Below are positions 32,636 to 44,770 of a stretch of 64,000 bases of DNA, in pieces. A program made the position numbers and the translations under genes. The notes beneath the pieces are model-generated. The model saw only the letters and a list, made by a program, of their open reading frames with translations. It did not search any database and was not told the origin of the DNA. The stretch's first letter is position 1; the number at the start of each line of letters is the position of its first letter. Origin of the DNA: Euryodendron excelsum (lineage: Eukaryota; Streptophyta; Magnoliopsida; Ericales; Pentaphylacaceae); NCBI GenBank assembly GCA_033060915.1, contig CM065399.1, positions 14,818,501-14,882,500 on the forward strand, written 5' to 3'.

Positions 32636-33227
32636 ATACGCATATTTTGACGTATTCCAATCACACAGATATCTTTATACAAAATGGTGTTGTTGTTTGG
32701 TATTTGTGGCCTTTTTATTTCAAAATGGGACACTCACATTATTTTTTGCTTAGAGTTGCACAAATGTCACTACCACAACATTTGATAGATTTTTCTACAC
32801 AAAAATTCAGTATGAATGAAAATTTTTTATGAAAAATTGATACATGTAATACTATTTTTTACTGTATTTTCTAACTCCCAAAACACGAGTTAGTGAGACC
32901 CATGTACATTTATTGATGTAGGTCCCATTGGCTTATGTTTAGAGTGTGAAAATGGAATAAGAACTCGGATCACGTACAACATTATTGTATCAAAATATAA
33001 CATTGTGGTCGAATGAACTAGAGGAAACAACCTGAATTGATGAATTGACCATTTGCCTTTTGTTTTGTGAATACCATTAACATAAGAAGTGGGCTCCAGC
33101 CAAGAGAAATGAGGATTAAATGGGCTCAAGTTTAGTGGACTCAAAACAATGTTAGTGTACATTTGGCAAACGTTTCAGAATAATTGAGTAAAGAGCAAAG
33201 AATTCACGCTTCAAATAACTTAGGATC
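32300..33227. other. intergenic; (GA)n microsatellite at 32,604-32,632
   Basis: No gene seen. It contains a 29-base GA repeat. Open frames of 60-90 codons are present but show no domain. Confidence 0.55.
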
Positions 33228-33418
33228 CCAAATTTGTTGGGGAAAAAGAACAGAAAAAAATTAATAAAAAATTATATTTTATATTCAATTGTGAGATAAA
33301 GTAAAGAGTAAAAGAATACATAAAAATTTAAAATCCCTCATTTTTTTCCCATTTCTCGCTTGTTTTTTTTTTCTTTTCTTTTAATAAATACAAGATCCAA
33401 ATATAGCATTAGATTTAG
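33228..33418. repeat. A/T-rich fold-back repeat, copy 3
   Basis: It starts CCCAAATTTGTTGGGGAAAAAG and ends TTTAATAAATACAAGATCCAAATATAGC. A-rich left and T-rich right halves resemble the copies at 1,455 and 4,893, though more diverged. Confidence 0.35.
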
Positions 33419-34089
33419 ACTAAAAATTCTTATATGAGACCAATGTCGCAGCAAATTACACGATGAAAGAAAAATGAAAGGACTGGGAAAATAGAAGTAC
33501 CAAGAAATGAATTGTGGAACTATTTTCTCATGTTTGGTAACGAGGAAATGGGAAATAAGAATGAAGGAAACAGGTGTTGTATCATGTTAAAATTATCAAC
33601 TTCTGAAGAGTTTGTAAGTGTTGCCAAAAACATTTTCCTAAAATTTTCAAATAAGCGCATCCATTTACAAATGAATTTCCAGAGAACCAAGATCTTGAAT
33701 TTGTCCAAAAATAAAATAAAACTACTCTACTTGTTTATTTTTTATGGCCAACCAAACAAACAATTGATTTTTATTTTATTGCCAAATACCTATTAAATTT
33801 CTTCTCATTTTACAAACCCAGCAGAGAAAATGAAATCAATTTGCTTCTTTCACTTCATTCTCTTTGTTTTGGAGGTTCTTTTGTGGTGGACATTAAAAAG
33901 GGCTAGCAACTCCAAATTCAGTTGAGGGGCTTTCAACAGAAAACTGAAAATTTATTCCCCAAGGCCCAAGTTAGAAAATCAGCAGGGAGCTCAAGAACCA
34001 GACTTCTGATATATAAATGGTGGAAGTTCGGCACAAAAGAACTTCCCCTGAATTGAGAAATGGCAGTTCATATATGAATTCAAAAATTA

Positions 34090-34180
34090 GCACATCCCTA
34101 TGCTGGAAGTCGAACTCCAACCTCTTTTTCAATACAAACCCAGCTAGAGCCTGTTGATCTAACTATAGAACCATCTCAAT
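34090..34180 (-). repeat. possible SINE head next to the RNA-binding protein gene
   Basis: Minus strand: a box-A-like CTATAGTTAGATCAACAGGC (about 34,150-34,168) and a box-B-like GTTGGAGTTCGACTTCC (34,104-34,120) in pol III order. It lies about 170 bp past the stop codon of the gene, perhaps in or near its 3' UTR. Confidence 0.4.
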
Positions 34181-34352
34181 CAAGCTGCTATTATCACGTA
34201 TAGGCAATAACAGGCAAACTTGAATTTAAAGCATAAGCCAGAAAACTAGTTCTGGAAAATCCATTTCGAAACCTAATAGTGCATCTCATGATCCTAGTTA
34301 AAGAAACTTGACATGGCCCATGCTATGGACAACTGAACTATCAAACAGTGGT

Positions 34353-36183
34353 TTAGAAACCATCATTCTCTCTGGCATCACCAAACCCGCCACGATAACC
34401 ACCAGAACCGTAACCACCACTGAAATTACCTCGAGGAGCAGATGGTCTGTCGTTAGCATAACTCACACGGATGTTCCGCCCATTCAGCTCCTGAAAGGAA
34501 GCAAAGAGCAAATTAGAGGCACCAAAAAATACGAACAGTGGAATACATGTATGGCACATTGCCTACACCAATTAAATTATTTCATTCCAACCTGTCCATC
34601 CATTGCCGATAGCGCAGAGGTGGCAGACTCGTCACTGGTGAAGCTCACAAACCCAAATCCTCTAGACCTCCCTGAATCTCTATCAGTGATGACCCTTGCT
34701 GTGCACCAAAATCACTGACAGTTTTGAGCATGCAAACACTACCATAGCATCAATCTTTGTGAGTTGGGAGGAGAAAGAGAGCAAGAAAGAAAGAAAGGGA
34801 GGACGGTGGGCAGGGAGGGGAGGGGGGGAATCTGGAAGAGACCAATATTCACCCCCATTAAGTTACAAAAAAAACCCACCCAAAGGGGTTGGTGCCAAAA
34901 ACAAAAACAGAGATTACTTACTGATTATAAATAAAGCCTACATAACCCACAATTTGAAAAAAGCAATATATATATATATATGTAGTAAAATTAACCCAAC
35001 TCCCATCACTAGCAATGTAACCACATAGAACAACTCAATACCCTTAACTAAATATATGCAATGTACCCATATAACGATTTCTTCTAATTTTCTCGAAAAG
35101 AAAAGAACTTGAGCAAAGAAAGTTACTATTTTCAACATCTGCACAAAATCCATCGGATTTCATCAGAAACTTATAGCATTGAGACCTTAAACATCTCGAG
35201 ATCAAAAAGAAATTAGCATGTTGATCCACGTGTGAGGTCTCCTCTATATGCACTAGAAGGTTTAGATTCCTAACTTCAATGCAGAAAGAGTCGTATAAGA
35301 AAAAAAGATAGTGGCCAATCCAAAGAAAAGAAAGAACCTATCAACCAGTTCTCAAATCTATATCTAAATTGTGGATTAATTGGAATCAACTAACAAGAAC
35401 GTGGACTTATGGGTGTCATCACCAAAACATTTGATTAACTGTACTCATCAAGTAGCTGCAAAATTCCACTATTCAAACCTTAGAGATCAAGTGAGTTCAA
35501 CAGTTGGCAATACATTGACTCTGCAAGCCCAAACCATACACCACCTTGTGAAAAACAATGTAGGCGGACAACTCCCCCTTTTCAAAGCAACTCCTCCATT
35601 AGACCTTAATATAATATTATGTAAACTCTTCTGATTACTTCTGAACTCAGGATGCACACACCCACACACTTTCACCCACATATCCTACGATGTGTGTGGC
35701 TGTAATAACAGAAGAATGCAGAACTTTGTCCAGGGCAATCTTTTGCTGACTAAAAGACAACCCTACTTCAGTAATTATAAACATTGTGCTCATACATGTG
35801 ATGCTTTTATGTACTTGGACAATTTAGCATGTTGCATTCTGTTATCGTGTAAATGCATCCACGGAAGATTTAAACTCACCATCCACAACATCGCCAAAGC
35901 CAGAAAATGCATCCCTGAGAGACTGTTCATCAGTTCCATAAGCAAGCCCTGGTAAATAGATGGATAAATGTGGTTTCAAAAACAATTATGGACCAGCACA
36001 ACTTGAACTACATTTAGTTCATTAAGTAATAATACTCCAGTGCATACCTCCAATGAAAAGCTTTGAAGATGACATGCAACGAATGGCATTAAGCATAGAT
36101 GCCATTGGAACTTGCCTGTTTGATGCACTATTCTGGGAAATGGCCTGCCTCATGAGACCTCCAAATCTATTGCAGAAAGCCAT
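34353..36183 (-). CDS. glycine-rich RNA-binding protein, mitochondrial type (RRM)
   Basis: Four coding exons on the minus strand: 36,048-36,183, 35,880-35,948, 34,592-34,698 and 34,353-34,490. All introns are GT-AG and phases are consistent, giving about 149 residues. The N-terminus MAFCNRFGGLMRQAISQNSA is Arg-containing and acid-poor, like the mitochondrial presequences of the plant GR-RBP2-5 group, and is followed by AIRCMSSSKLFIGGLAYGTD. One RRM domain spans about residues 40-118, with RNP2 LFIGGL and RNP1 SRGFGFVSF. The tail NFSGGYGSGGYRGGFGDARENDGF is short for the family, whose Gly-rich tails are often longer. Family members bind RNA in mitochondria and are linked to RNA editing and cold response; that role is inferred here. 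The ATG chosen is the first one after a likely 5'-UTR intron. No lesion is seen. Confidence 0.9.
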
Positions 36184-36639
36184 CTCAACACTAAACTATC
36201 TGGTACACAGCAAGAACCTGCATTTCATAGGATGCAAAAAACAGTTCTGCCATGTCAATTCTAATTCTTCAAGTCTCAAATCATATATCAGAGCAAAAAG
36301 TGAATGAAAGTTTTATCAGTAGAGGTGGAATAATATTTCTTGCGTGCAATTATGCTACATGAGAGCAGCCATTGCCCGTAACAAAATGTTAGCTGGGAAA
36401 TTTGACCATGGTCAGTATGGCATGGGCTAATCAGAAAGTTCACGAGTTTGATCCAACCAATCGTTACTGATAACCCAGTGATCTTTTGCTTGCATTGACC
36501 ATCAGCAATGCCTAGAAATTCAAATCCAGAAATTATTCAACTTAAGAATAATTTGGATTTCAGGAGTTGCATGGAGAACTGGAAACAACTCTGATAATAA
36601 TTTGTGAACAAGAAAGAGGTGCAAGCCAGAATAAGAGAC

Positions 36640-37045
36640 ACCCCTCTCTCTCTCTCTTTCCGACCCAGGATTCAAACCCACCAACCAAGCCCTTTCTACC
36701 CATGGCCAGGTGTAAACCCGGGGGCACTATAGTCCCATTGCATAAGGAGTGTCTAAAGACAGAAGTTCTGTTTGATCCAGCCAGATTTTCACAACACGAA
36801 AGAACCTTACTATTGATGGGTGAGCCCTTTTTCATGCGCCGCTTTACCATGAAAGGAAAATGAGCTTTGCTCCTTTGGGTGCTAGGCACTCCTGGGGTAC
36901 CCACCCACAACATCAGGTAAAGCGGGTCAACGACCTTGGGGATAACCCTCAAGGTGACATGCACTCGATAAGTACTCAAACTCGAGACCAACGCTTTCTT
37001 AGCTCAGCCTACCAATTGAGCAACTCCTTGGGATTGAACCATGTC
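36640..37045 (-). repeat. possible SINE in the 5'-UTR intron
   Basis: The minus strand starts GTTGCTCAATTGGTAGGCTG (box-A-like, 37,001-37,023), then TGGTCTCGAGTTTGAGTACT (box-B-like). A body follows, including GGTGGGTACCCCAGGAGTGC and ending at a (CT)n tract near 36,645. It is GC-richer than the surrounding intron and therefore stands out. Its exact ends are uncertain. Confidence 0.4.
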
Positions 37046-38011
37046 TATATCTAATTCAAAATAATTTGACATTTTTGGAATAAACAATGTAGTATTTAGA
37101 GTATAACAATATCCAGGAACAATTCTAGAATGTCAAAACATACAGGACATAGTCGGCATTTCTCACGGATGAAATAATTTGATAAATTACAAGAAGTCTA
37201 GAGTAATATAAGAATTGATCGGGATGTTATCAATGGGATTTACAATGAAACTCATGACACAACTAGAGACAATTTTAGCTGACAATCAGGAGGAACAGTT
37301 TGGAAGAAAAAAGAAAAGACCATATTTTCCATTCATCAAACACATCCCTCCATGTTAAGAACACACAAACAACGATTTGGGCACCCAATTTCCACCCAAA
37401 AGATGATACAACTCCACTCCATTTAAGCGGAAGACAGATATCATCAAATTATCACAGCTCAATGCACTAAATACCAGAGCATCTAAAAATTCTAACATCA
37501 TGAATGGTGCAGGAACAGTTTATTTCACCTTTCAAACCTTTTTTTTACCTTCAGAAAACACATTCTAAAATTTCATAGAATGGAGACAACCAAAAAAATA
37601 AAAACTTATGCAGAGAATGTGTATCTAAAATTGTTTCATTTTCCAAAACAAGTTATCAGACCATGCTTTCTGCATATCATTTTTCCAAAGCATTATTCAT
37701 CAAACCAACAACAACATGATGTAGAACCCCCAAATTTTCATTTCCAAATTATTTTCAGACTACTTCCAATCATAATCCTCCAATTAAACAAGCACAAATA
37801 TTATCCTTCAATCATTTCACCAAAAAAGCAACGGCAACACTCGATAAATTAAAAAAAAAAAAAAACAAACAAACAAACAAACAGAACACGAAAAATTAAA
37901 CAAGAACATCCACACAAATAATATGAACAAGAAAAGCACTATCAGTAGTAACTATTAACGAAAAACGCATACATAAAAATCGTTTATTCAGGGTTTATGG
38001 ATAAATTATAC

Positions 38012-38085
38012 CTGCAACAAACAATCAGAGAGAGAGTGTGTGTGGAGCGGCTAGGGTTTATGTCACTCAAATCGAAATTTCTACG
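38012..38085 (-). other. 5'-UTR first exon of the RNA-binding protein gene
   Basis: On the minus strand AAACCCTAGCCGCTC, a CT-rich stretch and TTGTTTGTTGCAG|GTATAA give a plausible leader exon with its donor at 38,011. The acceptor before the ATG is most likely TGTGTACCAG (36,200), leaving 16 leader bases before ATG 36,183. The first exon holds the telo-box AAACCCTAG (38,051-38,059), common in plant genes for RNA and translation factors. The start near 38,085 is inferred from the TATA position. Confidence 0.55.
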
Positions 38086-38105
38086 AGGAGAAAATTATCT
38101 GGAGT

Positions 38106-38113
38106 CTCTTATA
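38106..38113 (-). promoter_or_regulatory. TATA box of the RNA-binding protein gene
   Basis: Minus-strand TATAAGAG in CGCTATAAGAGAC, about 25-30 bases before the inferred transcript start and about 55 before the telo-box. A G-box CACGTG lies farther upstream at 38,480. Confidence 0.5.
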
Positions 38114-38503
38114 GCGAGTTGGGTACTGGGTTTGGCTCGTCTGCGGTTATATTTTACTGCAATCGGCGAAATTAGAGTTTTGTTCTTGTACATTTCTAAC
38201 GGGGTTGGTTATTTTTGTCATGTAATGGCAAAAAGGTATTTTTGTTTTGTATTTATTATTTTATATCAAGGGCAAAAGGGTCTTGAAAGTACAAAGGTGT
38301 TGTTGAAGCGGATGATGAATCCGGGAATTGGATGGGCAGAGATTGTAGAGGAAACGAACTTCCACATTATGATCATTATCTGTTGGGTTTTTATTCGGTG
38401 TAGTTTTGTACATAACTACTGTGTGAGTACTTGCATCCGAAGATGAAGATACAAAAAAACAAAGAATATCACAACGGTCACGTGGTGTTTTGTTTTTTTA
38501 TAT

Positions 38504-38555
38504 GAGGTGGAACCATCACTTGTTAAAGGTGATTAACAAGTGATGGCTTCATCTC
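38504..38555. repeat. hairpin upstream of the RNA-binding protein gene
   Basis: GAGGTGGAACCATCACTTG.. pairs with ..CAAGTGATGGCTTCATCTC across a short loop. The arms are 22 bases with 19 matches, and the inner 13 (CCATCACTTGTTA) are perfect. It could be a tiny fold-back element or a structured RNA; nothing shows transcription. Confidence 0.75.
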
Positions 38556-38559
38556 AGGT

Positions 38560-39160
38560 AAGTGGTAGAGCACCATATCTTTAGAGCACTAAATAATTTT
38601 TTAAAATTAAGAGAGTAGCCTTTCTAAAAAAAATATAAATCATTTTTTTGGAGAGAGGGAGAGTCCACTTTTATATCAACGTATGCTTATTTTAATATCA
38701 ATATTATTAAGTGCTTTCGAGACATGAAAAAGAATTTTAGAAATTCAAATTCATTTGTCATAACTCATAAAAGCCTTTCATTATTAAAACTTTTTCATAT
38801 GCCTAAGATTGTCAAACAAATCAGGCTTAACACGTATTTGGTTTTTAAAAATTCATTTGAGATCGGTTCGTATAATATCATACCAAACTTAATCCTAATT
38901 TTAAGCCTATTGATTTTGTATGGCTGGAACACGACTCGATAAGTTAATTAATACTTTGAACTTAGCTCGTACTCGTTATTATTAAAATTGGTTAAAGATT
39001 GGCTCAATGATTATAACAATAACAACAAAAAAGGGCCAAGGTGTAATGCCTATTTTAAGTTCTTTTAAGGGTTAAAATCAAGTTTGAATAAAGCACTACT
39101 CAACTACGATCGACTCATTTATAGCCTTTAAGTTTCAAAGAAATATGGTCATCATTAAGA
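38560..39160. other. intergenic, no gene seen
   Basis: AT-rich with no supported frame or element ends. Confidence 0.5.
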
Positions 39161-39164
39161 TTAT

Positions 39165-39298
39165 ATTTTTTAATCAAGAATTTAATGATGAAAAAAAAAA
39201 TAATAGAAAAGATTACAAAAATATTTTTTTATTTTGTTCTTGTTTTCTTTTTTTTACTTATTCGTCATCAAATCCGAGTTTCAAATACATCTTAAGGG
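39165..39298. repeat. A/T-rich fold-back repeat, copy 4
   Basis: TTTAATCAAGAATTTAATGATG with A-runs, then T-runs and ATCAAATCCGAGTTTCAAATACATC. It has the same layout as the copies at 1,455 and 4,893, with diverged ends. Confidence 0.35.
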
Positions 39299-41189
39299 TT
39301 TGTTGTGTAGTTTGTTAAAAAATAGTTCTTGCCTTTGCCTTCTCTCTTTGTTGGCCCATCTACAATTTTTCTACAATAATAAGGATAAAAAGGACTATTG
39401 CAGTGAGATGGTATAGTAAATCAGGCGTACTAAAACAAAATCTGAATTACGCAATTGCCCAGTGGTCAAAACTGGAAACTTATAGATCTGCCCCCTTTGA
39501 GTTTTTAGGTTCAAAATTTCTAGCCCCAAGCCCAAACTTTTTTGTTTTGGTATAAAGAAACAAATAAACAAAAAAAAAAACAGAAAAAAAGGAATTAAGA
39601 TATCAAAAATATTAATAGTTTTATAGTCTGCATTTGATCATAAGATAGAATTAACCTCTAAATATTTTGAATTACATATACATCAAAATAAAATTATTTT
39701 ATTGTCAAAAGAAATTAAAGCTTAAAATAACAAATTAAAAATCCTTGCAATAAATAATATTAAAAAATTATTAAAATAAGTTAGATACCAATCAACACAA
39801 GACCTAATGATGGTATTACTAGCACACCAAATACTAGAATATATTTCAAACAACCTATATAAAAAAAATGTTAAAAGTAGGGGAAGCAAAGGGCAAAGCA
39901 GAGAGGAAAGGAGTGGGCAGCGAAAGAACTTAGTATATTCCTGCATGAATTTTCATTTCAACCTATATTCTCGCCTCTATTATCATTTTGTATCCTCCAT
40001 TCCTACTTTAATCAGGACGAATTTGATCATACCTTTACTTTTTTTTGGTCTATTGTCATCTCTACTTTGAGTGACCTCTAAGGCCTTTGATTTGATAATT
40101 ATTCAGTTTATATAGGAACATAAAGACTACACATGTTTTTAAATAATCAAGATTCGTGCAAACTGACTGAATACCTGCTCAGCCAAAAAAAATATATATA
40201 CAAAAAATTTATTACTTTTTTTTGTCAATAGTTAAAGGTGTAAAGAGGTAGGCACTAGCCATCGTAGTCTTACTAAGTAAGGAAAGTTGACTCAAACGCA
40301 CGACTGGAGCCTAGCTCGAGGTGTGCATTGTTAGGGGCCTTCTTTAACTTGGCCAACCTGTCTTAGAAATCATTTGACCCCATGATTTTTTTGCCAACGT
40401 TTCTAAAAGGTTTAGGACATGCCTTGTCTGTAAACCAAGAAGGGAAATGGCTTTTGAGAGAGAGAGAGCGAGAACGAGAGAGAGATTGGCTACTCCACAC
40501 ACCTTCAAAAGCTGATAAGGAGCTAGTATTTAGCTGGGAGAGTAGAATTTATATATATTTTTTTTTTTTTGACTAATCGAGTGTTTGAGTCAGTTTGTGA
40601 CTAATCCCGATGTCTATGTATATCCTCATCCCACATAAATTAGATAATTATTAGACCAAAAACTTTGAAAAAATTTTTGTGCTTAACAAGAGTCGAACCC
40701 TCATCTCCCTTTAGAAGGCTACGAATTTTGACCAATTAGTTAAAAAAAAAAAAAAAAACATATTGAAACTAAGCTGGAATGGTTAAATGAGCTGAATAAA
40801 GTCACTACTTAGAGAAAAGACTAAAACCTCTAGCCAACAAAGTAGATATCTTATCATATCATAAAATCATGTGCTATCGTATCTGAAAAAAAATTAAAAT
40901 CAAGTGCTACTGTGATAACCGATTTTGTCTGAGTTGGACCGCAATTATGATCATGTATAGTTGTGTTTGTTATAGGTTGTTCAAATCTTCGACTGATTAA
41001 TAAGTAGTCTTTTTTGCCGGTGTTGAAATCCTAAATGTGCAACTGTCCTGCTAAAAATTTATTAGACAAAAGACCAGCAGTTGAACCCATCTTACCTTTC
41101 AAGCCACAGCACTTTTGACCACTGGGGCTCAACTTAAGCATGCAAAAGACTAACCTTTGAGCATGCACTTTTTCCTTGGATAGAGAACT
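39299..41189. other. intergenic, no gene seen
   Basis: Contains A-runs, a short GA-rich tract at 40,456-40,483 and box-B-like GAGTCGAACCCTC at 40,690, but no complete element or gene that I can support. Confidence 0.5.
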
Positions 41190-41436
41190 TTAGGGTTTGT
41201 TTGGAAAGTGTTTTTTGTTTTTATTTTTTGTTTTTTGTTTTTTCAAAAATTAAAACTTAACAAAAAATTATTAAAATAAATGTATTTTCTGATTCTATAA
41301 CATTGATATAGTATTTTTAGTAAAACGGTAACCTATAAATCCTATCATTAGACCATAAAAAATAAAAAACAGAAAACAGAAAACAGAAACATATAACAAA
41401 AAACAAAAACTGACAGCACTTTCAAACAGACCCTAA
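41190..41436. mobile_element. MITE with TTAGGGTTTGTTTGGAAAGTG ends
   Basis: The left end TTAGGGTTTGTTTGGAAAGTG is mirrored by the right end CACTTTCAAACAGACCCTAA, i.e. about 20-bp inverted repeats with two or three mismatches. The interior is AT-rich and symmetric (TTTTTGTTTTT left, AAAAACAAAAA right). About 247 bp. No clear target duplication; hAT-like by its ends. Confidence 0.65.
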
Positions 41437-42264
41437 GCTTCAAACTGTGGGTTTTCCCTTCATTGCAAAACATGCCTATATTGATTGGCTTGTGCCCTAC
41501 TATAGATTTAAGTCACAAGCTCGTAATGCTGAGTGCGGGATATGGGTGTAGGTACAGAAGCGAAAACGTGAGCCCGAGAGTGTCATTTATCAAAATATGT
41601 CAAGAGCAAGAGTGTCTCTAAAGCGTGTATACATATGAATAATTATATATTTGAATATAAAAATATAGACACTTGCATATTATTTAAATAAATTTTAATT
41701 TTGTATGCATCAATTTCTTCAAAATTACCTAAATTTATAATACTTGAAATAAAAAAAAAAAGAAACAAAAGAGTTATTTTTTTGCTGAAGTATAAAAAAA
41801 TTTCAAAAACTACAATATAATATGTATTATTACGTATTCTAAGTTCTAACATCATAATGCTACAAGTGGCAATCATTTATCGATTCAAATTAAAATTCGT
41901 GAATTTTACTATTAGAGTTTTTGAATTTTACAAGGATTAATTTCTAGTTTGCCATTTCGATTACTAGAGCACATTTCTAGCATCTGATTAGAAGAGTTGT
42001 GTAAATTAGATATACACCCAACCTTTTTTTTAATCTAAAGTCCTTTTAGAAAAAAATTTGCAAAGCACCTCACATGAGTAGTCATCTCTTGTGAGAGAGA
42101 GAAGTACTAACATTGACACGTGTATGGACAGATACTAACTAATGTATATGCGGAGTTGTCCCACGTGGAGATGCAGCACTTGCTTGGAGAAGTGGGAAGG
42201 AGCCAACCCACATGCTTAGGAAAATGGCTTCTGAAGTGTAAAACATTTTTTTTTTCCAATTTTT
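41437..42264. other. intergenic, no gene seen
   Basis: AT-rich sequence without supported features. Confidence 0.5.
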
Positions 42265-43020
42265 ATGGCATTTGTAAGAGAATAAGCAAGAACAAGGTAA
42301 CATTACAAGGGCAATAATTTTCCCAATCACTTGTCTCGCGCCCTACAAAGGTGCGTCAAAAGCTTATGATATCAGATGCATATATTCTCGTTTGAAAGAC
42401 ATACACTACAATACTTTGATATCGTTTTGACTTTTCTCAGTTTTTTATTGACTTTTAATTCAATTTTTAGAAAAATGTAAAAAGCTTAAACTAAAAGCTG
42501 ATAAAAGAGTAAAAATTTGATTTTCGGTTAAAAATCCAGTTAAAAAATTAATCCAAATGAGCTTTGATCACATTAAAGGCATGTTTGGTATAACTTTTTT
42601 ATTAAGCTTTTTTTAAATTTACAAGCAAAAAAGTCATGTTTTTTTTAGCTGTTTTTGCTTTTCTGCCTTCTGTTTAGCTAAAAATAAGTAAAAATAAACA
42701 AAAATAAAAAAATAAAAAAGCCAGAAAAACTTGATATTTTTTTCATTATAAACTTAAAAAAAATTAGACCAAAGTTGATGATTATACTAAAAAGTAAAAA
42801 ATTATTAAAAGGAAATTATTACGATTGCAATTTTCATTTGGACTAATTAGGCACAATAGCTCGCAAAAGTGTTAAATTAACACAAGTCTAACTTATTTCA
42901 ATTCAATTCATGTTATAAAGTTAAGATAAAAGTACGAATACATCAGCATTTGATAAACCATTTAATTAAAGTTTGATGGGTTTTTCTCAACACAAACAAA
43001 CCACATGACAAATTACAAAA
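42265..43020. repeat. tandem segmental duplication, unit A
   Basis: Unit A (from GCATTTGTAAGAGAATAAGC at about 42,268 to CCACATGACAAATTAC) aligns with unit B at 43,165-43,755 through CAATAATTTT.CCAATCA.TTGTCT, TCAAAAGCT.AT.ATATC, GATAAAAGAGTA, GAGCTTTGATCA and GATTGCAATTTTCATTTGGA. It is non-coding. An extra AT-rich block at about 42,576-42,800 explains why it is longer. Confidence 0.8.
42576..42800. mobile_element. likely MITE inside unit A
   Basis: AAAGGCATGTTTGGTATAAC begins a block of about 220 bp that unit B lacks or has replaced. It is very AT-rich with A-runs facing T-runs. The end is not sharply defined, so this rests on the unit A/B comparison and the GTTTGG terminus word. Confidence 0.45.
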
Positions 43021-43164
43021 GTAAAAAAATCACAGACACATCAAAAGAATTTCATACTTAAGGGTCTGTTTAAAACACTATTAGTCAATACATAATAATT
43101 TTATGAGTAACATCATATAAGAGTCAAAACCAAAACTCTCTCTCTCTCTCAATTGAAGAGTTCA

Positions 43165-43755
43165 TTGCATTTGTGTGAGAGAACATCAAGAATAACGTAA
43201 CACACCAAAAGCAATAAATAATTTTTTCCAATCATTTGTCTGGTGACTTTCAAATGTGCATCAAAAGCTCATAATATCAAAAAGTATAAATATTCTCATT
43301 TGCAAGGCATACAGTACAATGCTTTGATGTCGCTTGACTTTCTTTGAGAGTTCTTTTATTGACTACTAATTTGATTTCAGTAAAAAAATGAAAAGCTACA
43401 TTAAAACCCGATAAAAGAGTATAAAATTGAATTTTTTTAAAAAAATCTAAGAAAAAACTGAACCAAACAAGCTTTGATCATATTAATTTGTAGAAACTTC
43501 TTTTAAACTAAAAGTTGTCTATTACATTGAAATGTTAAAATTACTGTATATAAATTACCATGATTGCAATTTTCATTTGGAATAATTAGGCACAATGGCC
43601 GGCACAATTGTCAAATTAACCCAAGGGCAACTTAATTCAATTCGTGTTATGGATTTAAGATGAAGTACAAATACATCAAGATTTGATTAGACATTTAACT
43701 AGCGTTTGATAGGGTTTTGTCACACAAAGAAACTACATGACAAGCCACAGTTATA
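43165..43755. repeat. tandem segmental duplication, unit B
   Basis: Partner of 42,265-43,020 in the same orientation, offset about 900 bp at the left side and about 730 bp at the right side. It is preceded by a (CT)n tract. Confidence 0.8.
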
Positions 43756-43759
43756 AGAC

Positions 43760-44640
43760 CAAAACTCTTCGTTTTGGTAATAATTTCGAGATAATTTTTG
43801 AGTTGGCCTCTACATGATAAGTTCACATTCGGGAGCTGCATGCTACAAATGAAAAGAGCCAATTTTTGAAAAAAGGTATTTAGTGCAATGGTAATATAAT
43901 GTCAAAGAAAAATTAAATTATTATACAGTCAAATGGGGTAGATCGAAGAAAATATTTCGAGAATGATAGTTATTTTGTTCTTTTTTATGTCAAATTTTGT
44001 TTTCATCACAAAATTCTTGATTTATATACGACCTAAACTTATATATTTATTAAGATTTTATTTATTTATTTATATTAAGATGATGTGATATTCCTAATAT
44101 ATTAAATATTTTCTCCAACCTTCGGAGAGGTCATGTCAAAAAATGAACCATGCAAATGGCGTGAATGTTACGGTAGTAGCATACGTTTATTGTTGAGTCC
44201 GTACACACACGCTTATACATGTATATACCCACTAAATAATTGTGTATGATTGCATCGATGTGCTCCTTACATCCTTCTACAATAGCTTAGAATAATTCAT
44301 GAAAAGCTCATGAGATCTATCAAAATAAATAAATATACAAACACATAGATATAAATCACATGAAAATTTTCTCTAATCACAACCAAATGGGTTAGTAGGG
44401 CTGTTGATGTTTTTTTTTAAAAAGTTCAACTCTTGTCAAGTATAAAAGTTAGTTATAAGTGATTTATTAATTATAAATACTTTAATTTTGACGCAATTGA
44501 TCTACATTTAATTGAATTAAAAAAAATTTTCAAATTACACATAAATTAATCCGAGCAACTTGATCGCTAAATAAAAAATAAAAATATTTCTCTAATCACA
44601 ACTCATACGGAAAAGTTCACCAAACGAATGTTATACATCC
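43760..44640. other. intergenic / distal promoter, no gene seen
   Basis: No gene or clear element. It lies upstream of the Lys-rich protein gene. Confidence 0.5.
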
Positions 44641-44770
44641 GACCAATGATATTTTCTCTCTCTCTCCGTCTCTCTCCAACACTCTCTATTTATTTTGGCT
44701 TTGGACCTCACCCTCGCCCCTTTTCTTTAATTGGCGTGCAACTTCCGAATAAAACCTACTGGGAGGGTCT
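44641..44770 (+). promoter_or_regulatory. probable core promoter of the Lys-rich protein gene
   Basis: CT-rich stretches (TTTTCTCTCTCTCTCCGTC) and a weak TATA-like CTATTTATTTTGG at about 44,685 lie before a leader-like sequence ACACACCCTAAGG..GAGAGAG. Start site not determined. This is inference from composition and the downstream gene. Confidence 0.35.

Noticed and set aside
36560..36991. A 143-codon minus-strand frame in the intron
   Set aside because: It lies in the SINE-like insert with no domain similarity seen.
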